From NCBI GenBank assembly GCA_041538185.1, contig JBGORM010000004.1:62001-126000 (forward strand): a stretch of 64,000 nucleotides of DNA, written 5' to 3'. Source of the stretch: Melioribacteraceae bacterium 4301-Me (lineage in GTDB: Bacteria > Bacteroidota > Ignavibacteria > Ignavibacteriales > Melioribacteraceae). The position numbers and the translations under genes are program-made. Positions within the stretch are counted from its first letter, which is position 1; the number at the start of each line of letters is the position of its first letter. Below, one piece after another: positions 1 to 8,939 of the stretch. The notes beneath the pieces were generated by a model, which did no database searches, was not told the DNA's origin, and worked only from the letters and a program-made list of their open reading frames with translations.

Positions 1-272
1 ATATCGACAAAGAAAAGTTTATTGCTAAGGTGGATGGAGAAAAGATTTTTCTACCTAAAAAAGAATTTGAAATACTTGTTTATTTTGCATCTAATCCGGG
101 AAAAGTTTTTAGCAGAGACAAAATACTTTCTGACATATGGGGAAATGATATATTTGTTGTTGAAAGAACAATTGATGTGCATGTAAGAAAGATACGTGAA
201 AAGCTTGGTAAATATTCTGATTTAATCGAAACTATTAAAGGTGTTGGCTATCGTTTCAAAATTATGGAATAA
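1..272 (+). CDS. Response regulator, OmpR/PhoB family, C-terminal part (5' end outside window)
   Basis: Partial gene. The reading frame is open from base 3 and ends at 272. The visible 89 residues form the winged-helix DNA-binding domain of OmpR/PhoB regulators: KKEFEILVYFASNPGKVFSR, then the recognition-helix region ERTIDVHVRKIREKLG and the closing GVGYRF. The receiver domain with its phospho-acceptor Asp lies upstream of the window. The next gene is a PhoR-like histidine kinase that overlaps its 3' end, so the two form a translationally coupled two-component system. The signal sensed cannot be told from the sequence. A GTG at 30 opens an apparent ORF but lies inside the domain and is not the start. 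Confidence 0.93.
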   Translation, partial: IDKEKFIAKVDGEKIFLPKKEFEILVYFASNPGKVFSRDKILSDIWGNDIFVVERTIDVHVRKIREKLGKYSDLIETIKGVGYRFKIME

Positions 273-1290
273 AATTAAAAATAATACAACTAGTTCACTA
301 TCCTTCATTCCTGAAGTTCTGCTTGCCGAAGCTGCTATAATTATAGTTACTTGGTTTTTCATCGGTAATTATATAAGTCTAACTTTTTTTATAATAGCTT
401 TTTTCTTAGTTAATCTTATCACTCTTTATTTTTTGGGTGAAAAAAGAAAATCAGAAACAAACAAAATTAAAACGGTTATTAATAATATTAGACAAAATAA
501 AATTACTTCACCTAACGATATAAAGTTAGAAACTTATCTCAATGACTTAGAGAGTGAAATAAAATCAATGTTTTTTAAAATGCAAAATGATATTGCCAAT
601 ATGAAAAAACTAGAACAAGTAAGAACGGAATTCTTAGGAAATGTTTCTCATGAACTAAGAACCCCTATTTTTGCTATTCAAGGATTTATTGAAACTTTGT
701 TAAACGGAGCGATTAACGATAAAAGGGTAAATCGCCAGTTTCTTCAAAAAGCTTATCAGCACACAACTAATTTAAATAATTTGCTTAATGACTTGATTGA
801 TATTTCTATGATAGAGTCTGGACAAATGAAAATGAGTTTCAGGTATTTTGATGTAAAAGAATATCTTGAACAAATCATAAATGAACTAAAACCACATGCA
901 CAAAAGAAAAATCTTGAACTAATTTTACACACAATACCTAAGAACTACCAATTATTTGGTGATAAGGAAAAACTTAAACAGGTCATGACGAACTTAATAA
1001 TGAATGCGATACGTTATACCGAAACCGGCAAAATTGAAGTTTTAGTTATTGATGAACAAAAAAAAGGCAGAATAATAGTAAAAGATACAGGAATTGGTAT
1101 AGCTGAGGATTCTTTGGGTAGAGTATTTGAGCGCTTTTATCGTGTTGACAAAGATAGGTCACGTTCACAGGGCGGCACTGGTTTAGGACTTGCAATTGTT
1201 AAACATATCGTTGAGGCTCATGGATCAAAAGTTGAAGTTAAAAGCGAGGTCGGTAAAGGTAGTGAGTTTTCATTTACATTAAAAAAATAG
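241..1290 (+). CDS. Membrane sensor histidine kinase, PhoR-like
   Basis: Sensor kinase that phosphorylates the upstream response regulator. Two hydrophobic segments lie at about residues 28-65, with almost no periplasmic loop between them. A linker follows, then HisKA with the H-box FLGNVSHELRTP (phospho-His about residue 137). HATPase_c follows with the N-box (LKQVMTNLIMNAIRYT), G1 (DTGIGI) and G2 (GGTGLGLAIVKHIVEAHG). No PAS or periplasmic sensing domain is visible, and at 349 aa it is short for a PhoR, so it may sense a membrane or accessory-protein signal. The start is uncertain: GTG at 241 or TTG at 244, both inside the regulator gene; no ATG is available in frame. Confidence 0.9.
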   Translation: MLAIVSKLWNKIKNNTTSSLSFIPEVLLAEAAIIIVTWFFIGNYISLTFFIIAFFLVNLITLYFLGEKRKSETNKIKTVINNIRQNKITSPNDIKLETYLNDLESEIKSMFFKMQNDIANMKKLEQVRTEFLGNVSHELRTPIFAIQGFIETLLNGAINDKRVNRQFLQKAYQHTTNLNNLLNDLIDISMIESGQMKMSFRYFDVKEYLEQIINELKPHAQKKNLELILHTIPKNYQLFGDKEKLKQVMTNLIMNAIRYTETGKIEVLVIDEQKKGRIIVKDTGIGIAEDSLGRVFERFYRVDKDRSRSQGGTGLGLAIVKHIVEAHGSKVEVKSEVGKGSEFSFTLKK

Positions 1291-1478
1291 AAAGTAAAAT
1301 TGCTCTCCCCAAAATACTTATATTAAGAGAAGAAAATATTTATTGTTATTTTAATTTTTTGTAGTACAATAGAACCAATTCTGAATGTGATGCTTGAATA
1401 GACTTGATTTTGATAGGATGAAAACCTTTTTTCAACAGTTTCTATGGGATGTAGTTGTAATTTTAGTAATACTTATAG

Positions 1479-1509
1479 TTGACAACTTTTAAAGCATTAT
1501 CTATATTTG
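1479..1509 (+). promoter_or_regulatory. Predicted Bacteroidota-type -33/-7 promoter of rplU-rpmA
   Basis: TTGACA begins at 1479. After the TTG come exactly 20 bases, then TATATTTG (1502-1509), a full match to the TAnnTTTG -7 box of Bacteroidota promoters. It lies about 30 bp upstream of the rplU start, with a GGAGG ribosome site between. The TTGACAACT block is shared with the proposed rsgA promoter. Confidence 0.65.
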
Positions 1510-1537
1510 GAACTTAAAATTAATATCGGAGGGTTTA

Positions 1538-1846
1538 ATGTTTGCTGTTGTTGATATAGCTGGTCAACAGATTAAGGTTACGGAAAATGCTAAATATTAC
1601 GTGCCAAAGTTAAATGCAAATGTCGAATCAGAAGTAGTGTTTGATAGTGTATTGCTGTTAAATGATGATAAATCTACAAAAATTGGTACGCCGTTTATCG
1701 GTGGTGTTAAAGTTCATGCAAAGATTTTAGAACACTTGAAAGATGATAAAGTAATTGTTTTTAAGAAAAAAAGAAGAATTTCTTATAAAAAAACGCGAGG
1801 TCACAGGCAATCTTTGACTCGCATTGAAATTACAAAGATTGTTTAA
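1538..1846 (+). CDS. rplU: 50S ribosomal protein L21
   Basis: Ribosomal protein L21 (102 aa), a 23S rRNA-binding component of the large subunit. The sequence begins with the family-typical MFAVVDIAGQQIKV and ends with the basic KKRRISYKKTRGHRQ region of L21, at the usual length. A GGAGG ribosome site sits about 7 bases before the ATG. It is the first gene of a two-gene operon with rpmA (15-bp gap), the standard bacterial order, driven by the -33/-7 promoter just upstream. Confidence 0.98.
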   Translation: MFAVVDIAGQQIKVTENAKYYVPKLNANVESEVVFDSVLLLNDDKSTKIGTPFIGGVKVHAKILEHLKDDKVIVFKKKRRISYKKTRGHRQSLTRIEITKIV

Positions 1847-1861
1847 CAGGAGATAAATGTT

Positions 1862-2122
1862 ATGGCACATAAAAAAGGTCAAGGTTCTTCTAGAAATGGC
1901 AGGGATAGCAATCCCCAATATTTAGGTGTTAAGACTTTCGGTGGGGAGTATGTAACAGCTGGTTCCATTTTGGTAAGACAGCGAGGTACTAAGTTTCATC
2001 CTGGACTTAATGTTAAAAAAGCCGGCGACGATACTCTTTTTGCAATTAAAGATGGTTATGTAAAGTTCGAGGTAAAAAAGAATAATAGAAAGTTTATTAG
2101 TGTTAGAGAATCGATTAATTAG
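1862..2122 (+). CDS. rpmA: 50S ribosomal protein L27
   Basis: Ribosomal protein L27 (86 aa), which lies near the peptidyl-transferase centre. It begins [19 protein letters not shown], so the A-H-K-K-G N-terminus is present directly and there is no Firmicutes-type cleaved prepeptide. The basic G-rich start and the conserved [20 protein letters not shown] core are intact. AGGAGA precedes the start; an ATG at 1858 is out of frame. It is cotranscribed with rplU. No clear intrinsic terminator follows. Confidence 0.98.
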   Translation: MAHKKGQGSSRNGRDSNPQYLGVKTFGGEYVTAGSILVRQRGTKFHPGLNVKKAGDDTLFAIKDGYVKFEVKKNNRKFISVRESIN

Positions 2123-2975
2123 TTATAGTTGCTAATGTTAGGCTGGTTAAAAAATAATTTTATTCAATAATTTGCCGCTTACCAAGTACTTTGACTCTGT
2201 TGCACATCTTAAAAAATTGTATCTGCAGGTTATCAAAAAAACTTGCACCGATTTACCATGAGTATTCACCCACGATGAGAATTCACCACTTCTTGGAGTG
2301 GTGGATTCCACGCTTCGTGATAAAAATGCCATTTTGACCGTCGTTAAGGCCCGTCAACAGTAAAGATGCAATCTTCTACTGCAAAGAATTCAAAGTCTCT
2401 CCTTTTTTGTTTGAGATTGCTTCGCACACTTCGTTCGTAATGACGGTAAAATATGATTGGTTGATACATCAGTCTTCTCTTCATTAGTTACACAGAGAAA
2501 GTAAAGGTCTAAGAACAGCTAACAATACAATTGAAATGACTGTATTTGATTACAAACAAGCTGAAAAGATTTCAATAGAGTAATGATAGATAATCCTTTG
2601 GTCAATTTTCATTTTTTTTAATAAACTTAGTAACATCATCTACCAAAAAAAGAGGATTAACCTTAATTACCATATCCTTATTTTTGTTTCTTCAAAGAAT
2701 TTTTAACCCAAGTTATTCAGCAGCTTGTACTGGCAGATTAAAAAATTTTATCATCTTACCTTTTTTGCTCAAGATTGCCTTATTTCGTTCATTTGCAATA
2801 ATGATAGGGAATTGTAGGGGCTGGGTTATCCAGCCCTCATATCTTCGTTTGCAATGACAGTAATTTCTTATTCAATTATAAATTTCTTTGTCGCTCCAAA
2901 GTACTAATCTAGAATCCTACAACATTCACATTTTGGCAATAGGCGAAGTCTAAAATTCACCTTTGATAAAATTAA
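2123..2975. other. 850-bp gene-poor intergenic stretch with repeats and possible gene remnants
   Basis: No convincing gene. It holds one copy of a dispersed repeat (2258-2319), degenerate copies of an AGATTGCTTCG...TTCG..AATGAC-type repeat (about 2412-2446, 2768-2802 and 2841-2860) and a GGGCTGG/CCAGCCC hairpin (2818-2836). Two short protein-like remnants are visible. On the minus strand, 2673-2602 reads MVIKVNPLFLVDDVTKFIKK and soon stops; it resembles the N-terminus of VOC/glyoxalase proteins. On the plus strand, about 2512-2583 reads TIEMTVFDYKQAEKISIE before a stop. Both remnants are tentative. Confidence 0.5.
2258..2319 (+). repeat. Dispersed repeat, copy A
   Basis: The ATGAGTATTCACC...GATGAGAATTCACC...GGAGTGGTGGATTCCA block matches, in reverse orientation, the block at 31941-32016, and part of it recurs at 42815-42857. 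All three copies are intergenic. No protein is encoded. Confidence 0.6.
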
Positions 2976-3941
2976 TTAAAAACCCAATCTTTCCATATCA
3001 GCTACTAATTTAGTAACTGCATTAACAGAGTTATCAAACATTACTTGTTCTTCTTTATCGAGTGTAAACTCTACGACTTTTTCTACGCCGTTTGCTCCAA
3101 GAACAGCCGGTACACCTACATAATAACCCTTAACACCAAATTCGCCGTTGAGATATGCGCAAGTTGGCAAAACTCGCTTTTCATCAAGTAAGATTGACTT
3201 TGCCATCGCTACTGCAGAAGCAGCGGGCGAATAAAAAGCCGAACCAGTTTTTAATAACTTTACTACTTCTCCGCCTGCCATTTTAGTTCTGTTAACCATA
3301 GCATCCATTATCTCTTTAGCCTTAGTTTTATCTTTATATTTTCTTTCAAGAAGTTCCATTACAGGTATACCATTAACGTTTGAATATCTAACAATTGGGA
3401 CCATAGTGTCACCGTGACCGCCTAAAACCATTGCATTGACATCTTTAACAGATACACCAAGTTCCCATGCAATGAAAGTTGCAAAACGAGATGAATCAAG
3501 TACACCCGCTTGACCAAAAACTCTATGATGAGGAAAACCAGTTACTTTTTGGCACAATGTAACCATTGCATCTAATGGATTTGAAATTACAATTACGATT
3601 GAATTTGGTGCATACTTTTTTACATTTTCAGATACTGTTTTAATAATATTTGCATTAGTAACAAGCAAATCATCCCTGCTCATTCCGGGTTTTCTTGGTA
3701 ATCCAGCAGTAATAATTGTTAAATCGGCGCCTTCAATATCTTTGTAATCGTTTGTACCCACAATATTAACATCAAATCCATCTACTCTTGCCGCTTCGGC
3801 AATGTCTAAGCTTTTACCTTGGGGTAGGTCCTCAACAATATCATAGAGAACAACATCGCCTAATTGTTTGTTAGCAATTAACTGTGTAAGTACTCCTCCT
3901 ATTTGACCACCGCCAATTAATGCAATTTTTTTCCTTGGCAT
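2976..3941 (-). CDS. mdh: Malate dehydrogenase (LDH-like, NAD-dependent)
   Basis: Interconverts malate and oxaloacetate in the TCA cycle or its reductive form. The Rossmann motif GGGQIGG is at residues 10-16 and Asp34 suits NAD. The mobile loop [12 protein letters not shown] carries the substrate arginines (R83, R89), and D149/R152 and catalytic H176 (GGHGDTMVP) are present. The Arg in the substrate loop favours malate over lactate. The length of 321 aa and the [10 protein letters not shown] loop fit the LDH-like MDH of Chlorobi and many Bacteroidota. AGGAG stands about 6 bases before the ATG. It appears monocistronic, with a predicted promoter at 3985-4015. Confidence 0.96.
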   Translation of the reverse strand: MPRKKIALIGGGQIGGVLTQLIANKQLGDVVLYDIVEDLPQGKSLDIAEAARVDGFDVNIVGTNDYKDIEGADLTIITAGLPRKPGMSRDDLLVTNANIIKTVSENVKKYAPNSIVIVISNPLDAMVTLCQKVTGFPHHRVFGQAGVLDSSRFATFIAWELGVSVKDVNAMVLGGHGDTMVPIVRYSNVNGIPVMELLERKYKDKTKAKEIMDAMVNRTKMAGGEVVKLLKTGSAFYSPAASAVAMAKSILLDEKRVLPTCAYLNGEFGVKGYYVGVPAVLGANGVEKVVEFTLDKEEQVMFDNSVNAVTKLVADMERLGF

Positions 3942-3984
3942 AATTACTCCTAATATTATTTTGAATTAAATGTGAATTCACTAA

Positions 3985-4015
3985 CAAATATATGAAGTTT
4001 CGTTGCTATTTTCAT
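3985..4015 (-). promoter_or_regulatory. Predicted -33/-7 promoter of mdh
   Basis: On the minus strand TATATTTG occupies 3992-3985, a perfect TAnnTTTG -7 box. Twenty bases upstream is ATG instead of the usual TTG (-33). This gives a leader of about 37 bases carrying the AGGAG site. Confidence 0.5.
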
Positions 4016-4068
4016 TTTGCATACGTTATGAAATAAATATAAATGTGGATAAGAATTTAAGAGATGAT

Positions 4069-4482
4069 TTATCTTAATTTGAGTATAAGAATTGTTTCGG
4101 TTCCAGTTTTAGTAAAGTTAAATTTTAGGTCGTCTAAGAATGACTTCATAATGTGAATGCCACGCCCATTATCTTTCAAAATATTTTCTGGCTTGGTAGG
4201 ATCAGGTATTTTTGCAGGATCAAATCCTTTCCCTTCGTCTTTAATAATCACAGTTAATATATCATTCTGCACTTTAATTGTTATTAAAATTTTTTTTGAT
4301 TTATCCAATTTATTCCCGTGCGTGATGCTGTTGGATAATGCTTCTGAAAAGGAAAGTGCTAAATTGTTGTACTTTTCTTTAGTAAGGTTTACTTCTTTTG
4401 CAATGTTTAAAATAAACTTTTCAGCTTCCGGCAAAATTTCTAAGTCGGTTGGTAACTCTTTTGTGTAAACTTTTTCATTCAA
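4069..4482 (-). CDS. RsbW-like anti-sigma factor serine kinase
   Basis: Small cytoplasmic GHKL ATPase (137 aa) of the RsbW/SpoIIAB type. Such proteins bind sigma factors or phosphorylate an STAS anti-anti-sigma partner. The N-box NNLALSFSEALSNSITHGN (about residues 40-58), the G1 box DEGKGFDP and the G2 box NGRGIHIMKSF are intact, and there is no His-kinase dimerisation domain. No sigma factor, STAS protein or PP2C phosphatase lies beside it, so its partners must be encoded elsewhere. It reads in the same direction as mdh but with a gap of about 130 bp. Confidence 0.85.
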   Translation of the reverse strand: MNEKVYTKELPTDLEILPEAEKFILNIAKEVNLTKEKYNNLALSFSEALSNSITHGNKLDKSKKILITIKVQNDILTVIIKDEGKGFDPAKIPDPTKPENILKDNGRGIHIMKSFLDDLKFNFTKTGTETILILKLR

Positions 4483-4575
4483 TTTTAAGACCTACTTTTG
4501 AACTTTATTATGATTATATTCCTAAAATAAAAATAGATTTGTGCCTTTTGCAAGGTTATTTAGTGAATTAGTTTA

Positions 4576-6480
4576 TTATAATTTCCATTGCAAATTAAAC
4601 TGTATGTTTGCTAATTCATTATGATTGTTATTTTCTGTAGTAATGAATTCATACCAACCATGGAATTTTAAATATAGTTTATTGTTAATAGAAATGGATA
4701 TTTCACTTAAAGGACCAATACTAAGGTAATTCGAAACCTTGATTTTTTGGAAGTCGTTGTTGTAGTTAAATGTGCTCAGGAGAAAATACCTAAGTCCAAC
4801 TCCAAAAGTGAAATTTTGGTAATTATAAAAAAAAGTTGGTTCCGCGTAACTTTCATGTAAGTATCTAACCGGCCTGCTTGAAAAATTTGACCAGTTAAAA
4901 TCGCCTTGTTCGGAAAGTTTAATATAACCCAAGAAAAACAGGCTTAACTTTTTGGCAAAGTAAAAATTAGTTGAGTCTCTAAAAATAAATTGACGGAACG
5001 AAAAACTTTTTAAGTTGGGATTAAGATCTTCGTAATCAAAGACGGTGTAATTAGCAGATACTTCAGCAACGTTAGTTGATATTAATCTGCTTCCTTTATA
5101 AGTCCCGCCAGCGGCAAGTCTAATAATTCGTTTAATATTGTTATTCGAGCTTCTTTGGGAAAAAATATAAACTATTTTGTTAAGGCTTCCTTCAAGGTCA
5201 AGAAACAAATTAAAAAAAGGGGAAAGTTTTTTAATGTATTCGAGTCTTAAAATTGAAAGCAGTTCATCTCTATCGTCGTAATTTAATTCGCTTGGTGTAT
5301 CGTATTTAAGTTTTCTATGGAAGAGATTAAAGTTTATTAAGTCGTTTTCAGATAATTTATAATTAGAGCTGATTGTTACAGTAGTTAACTGAGAAGTATT
5401 GTTTTTTTGAGCCTCGTTTGTCTCGCTTGCTGCATAAAAAACTGAACTTGCACCTTCAATTTTTTTAGGCTGATGTCTTTCATCTCTTTCTGAAAAAGAT
5501 ATTTTTAAAATGGAGCTAAGATTTTCAGTTCTGTATCCAAAAGAGCTGCTTAAATCAATTTTAAACTCATCAACTTTCATATCGAAAGAATTTGCAGTTA
5601 TGTTTTTTAATGAAATATAACGAGTGTTTCTGTCAACATCTTTCCAGGAAACTTTGCCTAAAAGATTTAGTGCAATACTCGAGTCTGTTGAAAAAAAATT
5701 TGTTTGATTCTGCATGAAATAATTTGTTTCAATTCTGCTTTGTATATTATTTGTAATCTTAAATTCATTTGCAGTTACTGTGTCTGCAGTAAAGTAAAAG
5801 TCTCTCCTCTGTTGATAAAAATATGCAGTTATTATGTTAGAGAAGTTTTCGTCAAGTTTGTTTTTAATATTTAGGTTTATGTATCTGAGTAAGTTTTTGC
5901 GTGGTGATATATCTTCGTTTTGTAGTTTTAGTATGCTGTCGATATCAAATTCGTCTAAATGAATTGTATTTATCAAAGCATCCGTGCCGTAAATATAACC
6001 ATTATCGCTTTCACCTATTTGTTTATTATTAGATGTGCCAAAGTATGGTGTTAGCTCTACGTTTTTAGTCGGAGTAATTTTTATAAAAGGGGAAACGTTG
6101 AATATTGATGCTCTGTTAATAGCAGTTTTTCTGTCGTCTGTATATGAATTATTTGTCAATAACAGTCCAAATTTTAAGAGGGTTGAGTAGCGATACTGTA
6201 AAATTGCTGTGAGATAATGTTCATCTTTAATGTTATTATCTGAAGAATGAATAATAGTTGAGTTGAAGCTATCATTAAGTCCTAAAAAGAAATTAGAATT
6301 AAGATAATATTGTTTGAGCTGGGTATTGAAGTTAAATGTGTTTAATTGTTTATTTGTAGAAGAAGTGATTAAACGCAGGCGATAAGGGTCTAAAGAAAAA
6401 ATTGAAGTATCTTTTTCAAACTGAGCATAGCAGTCATTGATAAAAATTGTAATAAATAATGCAAATAAGAAATATTTCAA
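4576..6480 (-). CDS. Putative outer-membrane beta-barrel protein, function unknown
   Basis: 634-residue exported protein that I cannot assign to a family. A signal peptide (KYFLFALFITIFINDCYAQ) is followed by a long series of alternating hydrophobic and polar strands rich in Asn, Tyr, Phe and Ser, typical of a large outer-membrane barrel. The start chosen is TTG at 6480: it lies 10 bases after the upstream stop and has an AAGGG site 7 bases ahead. Extending further upstream would add residues that only read through the FN3 gene in another frame. It is in an operon with the FN3 lipoprotein (6491-7480), so the pair may form a cell-surface complex (inference). Confidence 0.75.
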   Translation of the reverse strand: MKYFLFALFITIFINDCYAQFEKDTSIFSLDPYRLRLITSSTNKQLNTFNFNTQLKQYYLNSNFFLGLNDSFNSTIIHSSDNNIKDEHYLTAILQYRYSTLLKFGLLLTNNSYTDDRKTAINRASIFNVSPFIKITPTKNVELTPYFGTSNNKQIGESDNGYIYGTDALINTIHLDEFDIDSILKLQNEDISPRKNLLRYINLNIKNKLDENFSNIITAYFYQQRRDFYFTADTVTANEFKITNNIQSRIETNYFMQNQTNFFSTDSSIALNLLGKVSWKDVDRNTRYISLKNITANSFDMKVDEFKIDLSSSFGYRTENLSSILKISFSERDERHQPKKIEGASSVFYAASETNEAQKNNTSQLTTVTISSNYKLSENDLINFNLFHRKLKYDTPSELNYDDRDELLSILRLEYIKKLSPFFNLFLDLEGSLNKIVYIFSQRSSNNNIKRIIRLAAGGTYKGSRLISTNVAEVSANYTVFDYEDLNPNLKSFSFRQFIFRDSTNFYFAKKLSLFFLGYIKLSEQGDFNWSNFSSRPVRYLHESYAEPTFFYNYQNFTFGVGLRYFLLSTFNYNNDFQKIKVSNYLSIGPLSEISISINNKLYLKFHGWYEFITTENNNHNELANIQFNLQWKL

Positions 6481-6490
6481 TTCTTTACCC

Positions 6491-7480
6491 TTAGTAAGTT
6501 GGATTATAAGTAAAGCTGAATAATTTGCTAAAGCTGTTGGGGTCTGTCTGACTAACTGTATAAGTAAACACTCTCCAATAATATTTTCTAGCTTCTTCAA
6601 GATACAAATTACTTACTGGAACTGAAATAACAGCATTTTTTTTATTAGAGGAAAAGCTAATTTCTGATACAATACCGAATAGTTCATTTGTCTGGATAAC
6701 TAACTTATAATTGGCTGGTTCACTAACAGTTTTAAATTGGAAAATTGGCATTGAATCCAAGTTGGAGTTATTGGGTGGACTAATTAATTCTGGCAAGTCA
6801 AGTATTTTATCTGATACTGTAATTGAGGGATTACTTTTTAAATTGCCTTTATCAACTGTAACGATTTTATAAAAGTATGTTTTTAGCAATTTTAAATTTT
6901 TGGTATCACTAAAATTATTTTGGTTAGTAGAAGCAATATAATTCTGTTGGTTCGGAAGAAAATTATCTAAAGTGTCTCTGTATATTTGATAGAATGCAAT
7001 GTCATAATCGGGCGGCTTGTTCCAAATTAGCACAATTGAAATAGTGTCGTTCCAGTTGCGTGCATTTATGTAAATTGAGTAAGGTGAGGAGGGGGGATAT
7101 AAATTTGATGGTTTGGCACTTACATAGTTTGATTCTAAGCTCTCAATATTCTTGTTGTTTAATGCACTAATTCTGTAGAAATAGGTCGAATCGTAGTCTA
7201 AATTTATATCAAGATAATAATTATCTTTTGTAAAGCTAAGCAATTTAAATCTGCTTGTATCGTTAATACTTCTGTAAATGTTGTAGCCTTTAATATTAGA
7301 TTCAGTGTTAGGTAACCAGTCTATAGATACAAAGCCATCGTGAGCGGTGTAAACTTCTAACCCTACGGGTGTGTCTGGTGGCAGATTGTTTTCTTCTGAC
7401 TCGGTTACTTGTTGTCTTTCACAGCTTAACAAATAAAAAAAAAGACTAATCAGCATGACATACTTAAATTTCAAATACAT
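6491..7480 (-). CDS. Lipoprotein with fibronectin type III domains
   Basis: 329-residue predicted lipoprotein. The N-terminus MYLKFKYVMLISLFFYLLSC ends in a lipobox (LLSC, Cys about 20). It is followed by PPDTPVGLEVYTAHDGFVSIDW and KGYNIYRS, an FN3 domain, and then a second FN3-like unit (about residues 120-215, with AFYQIYRDT and YFYKIVTVD). The C-terminal 90 residues look like a further beta-sandwich ending YYWRVFTYT. The start at 7480 is preferred because the positively charged residues plus hydrophobic stretch make a proper signal and AAAGG precedes it; it overlaps the nuclease gene by 17 bases. It is cotranscribed with the barrel protein downstream. Confidence 0.8.
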   Translation of the reverse strand: MYLKFKYVMLISLFFYLLSCERQQVTESEENNLPPDTPVGLEVYTAHDGFVSIDWLPNTESNIKGYNIYRSINDTSRFKLLSFTKDNYYLDINLDYDSTYFYRISALNNKNIESLESNYVSAKPSNLYPPSSPYSIYINARNWNDTISIVLIWNKPPDYDIAFYQIYRDTLDNFLPNQQNYIASTNQNNFSDTKNLKLLKTYFYKIVTVDKGNLKSNPSITVSDKILDLPELISPPNNSNLDSMPIFQFKTVSEPANYKLVIQTNELFGIVSEISFSSNKKNAVISVPVSNLYLEEARKYYWRVFTYTVSQTDPNSFSKLFSFTYNPTY

Positions 7481-8861
7481 CGCCTTTTTGAGGGATGTAA
7501 ACATTTTTAATCCCAATCTCATTAAGTCTTTTGCTGAATATTTCTTGTTGGTCGTAATCGCCGTGTACTAAAAACATTTTGTGGAGGCGACTTTTATCAA
7601 ACTGGTTGCAATAGTTTATTAATTCGTTAGCGTCGGCGTGTGCACTGAACGAATCCATTACCACAACTTCTGCGTTCAGATTATATTCGTCGCCAAAAAT
7701 TTTAACTTTCTTTTCTCGTTCAATAATTCTTCGTCCCAAAGTATTTTCTGCACAATAGCCTACCATTAAAATGATATTGTCGGGATTTTCGATATTGTTT
7801 GCCAAGTGATGTTGTATTCTGCCGGCTTCACACATTCCCGAGCTTGAAATTATTATATGTGGTCCTTTCAAGTTATTAAGTCTTTTAGAATCCTCTACAC
7901 TTGTAATATAAGTTAGCTTGTTGAAGCCAAAGGGGTCCTCGTGCTTCAGTAAAAACTGAGAGGTCTCATAGTTAAAACATTCATGATGAACTCTAAAAAC
8001 CTCAGTTGCATTAACAGAAAGGGGGCTATCAACATAGATTGGGATTCTTACAACATCATTTCTTTCAAAAATTTTATGAAACGAATAAACAAGTTCTTGT
8101 GTTCTTCCTACACTAAATGCAGGTATAATAATTTTTGAACTTTTATTTACTGCTTTTATTAGTACGTCGGTTAATCTTTTTTCCGAGTCTTGGGGATTTT
8201 CGTGAAATCTGCCTCCGTAGGTACTTTCACAGATGAAATAATCTACATCAGGAATTTTTTCTGGGTCTCTTAAGATTGGCAAATTAGGACGGCCTAAATC
8301 TCCTGAAAAACCTAAATTAATTATGCGTCCGTTTTCATTTATAGTTAAAAATGTAATTGAGGAACCAAGAATATGGCCGGCATCATAGAAAATTAATTTG
8401 ATACCGGGTGCTATTTCATGTTGTCTGTGATAATTAACTCCTACAAATTGTTCTAACGCAGCTTGAGCATCTTTTTCTAAGTACAGCGGTTCAAAAGGGT
8501 TTTGTCCCTTTTTACGCCTTTTCTTATTAACATACTCTACATCTTTTTCTTGAATATGAGCCGAATCTTTTAACATATAATAGGCAAGGTCCCTTGTAGC
8601 AAAAGTACTGTAAATATTTCCAGTGAAACCCTTTTTTACTAAAGATGGCAGATTACCTGCATGGTCAATGTGAGCGTGTGAAAGAATCACAAAATCAATT
8701 TCTTTTGGATCAAAGAACTGAAAATTTTTGTTGATTTCATAAGCTTCTTTTCTTTTACCTTGATATAAACCGCAATCTAATAAGAATTTTTTCCCATTAG
8801 TTTCAATTAAGTGCATTGAACCTGTGACCGTTCTATCTGCTCCAATAAAATGAATTTTCAT
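7464..8861 (-). CDS. Metallo-beta-lactamase/beta-CASP RNA exonuclease-like protein
   Basis: Zinc-dependent ribonuclease-like protein of the CPSF73/YSH1 (COG1236) group. The metal-binding motif SHAHIDHAGNLP (H62, H64, D66, H67) is present. The next ligands are DAGHILGS and the GFSGDLGRP block, followed by a beta-CASP insertion with CESTYGGRFH, FSVGRTQELVY and SSSGMCEAGRIQHHL. The C-terminus completes the fold with DSFSAHADANEL and VHGDYDQQ. At 465 aa it is the usual length for bacterial members. GAAGGA lies before the ATG. The exact RNA substrate is unknown; the family includes RNA-processing exonucleases, and a few members act on other phosphodiesters. Confidence 0.9.
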   Translation of the reverse strand: MKIHFIGADRTVTGSMHLIETNGKKFLLDCGLYQGKRKEAYEINKNFQFFDPKEIDFVILSHAHIDHAGNLPSLVKKGFTGNIYSTFATRDLAYYMLKDSAHIQEKDVEYVNKKRRKKGQNPFEPLYLEKDAQAALEQFVGVNYHRQHEIAPGIKLIFYDAGHILGSSITFLTINENGRIINLGFSGDLGRPNLPILRDPEKIPDVDYFICESTYGGRFHENPQDSEKRLTDVLIKAVNKSSKIIIPAFSVGRTQELVYSFHKIFERNDVVRIPIYVDSPLSVNATEVFRVHHECFNYETSQFLLKHEDPFGFNKLTYITSVEDSKRLNNLKGPHIIISSSGMCEAGRIQHHLANNIENPDNIILMVGYCAENTLGRRIIEREKKVKIFGDEYNLNAEVVVMDSFSAHADANELINYCNQFDKSRLHKMFLVHGDYDQQEIFSKRLNEIGIKNVYIPQKGDVFEI

Positions 8862-8939
8862 TTTTTGTCCTTCGATATAAGTTTATTTTTATGAATAAAT
8901 AGTATATGGGAAATAATTTCATATAAATGGTTAAAAAAA

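Noticed and set aside
2147..2332. 61-aa minus-strand ORF after rpmA
   Set aside because: It consists of dispersed repeat sequence; no recognisable protein or ribosome site.
4576..6600. Longer start at 6600 for the barrel protein gene
   Set aside because: The extra 40 residues only read the end of the FN3 gene in another frame, whereas TTG 6480 follows an AAGGG site and opens a signal peptide.
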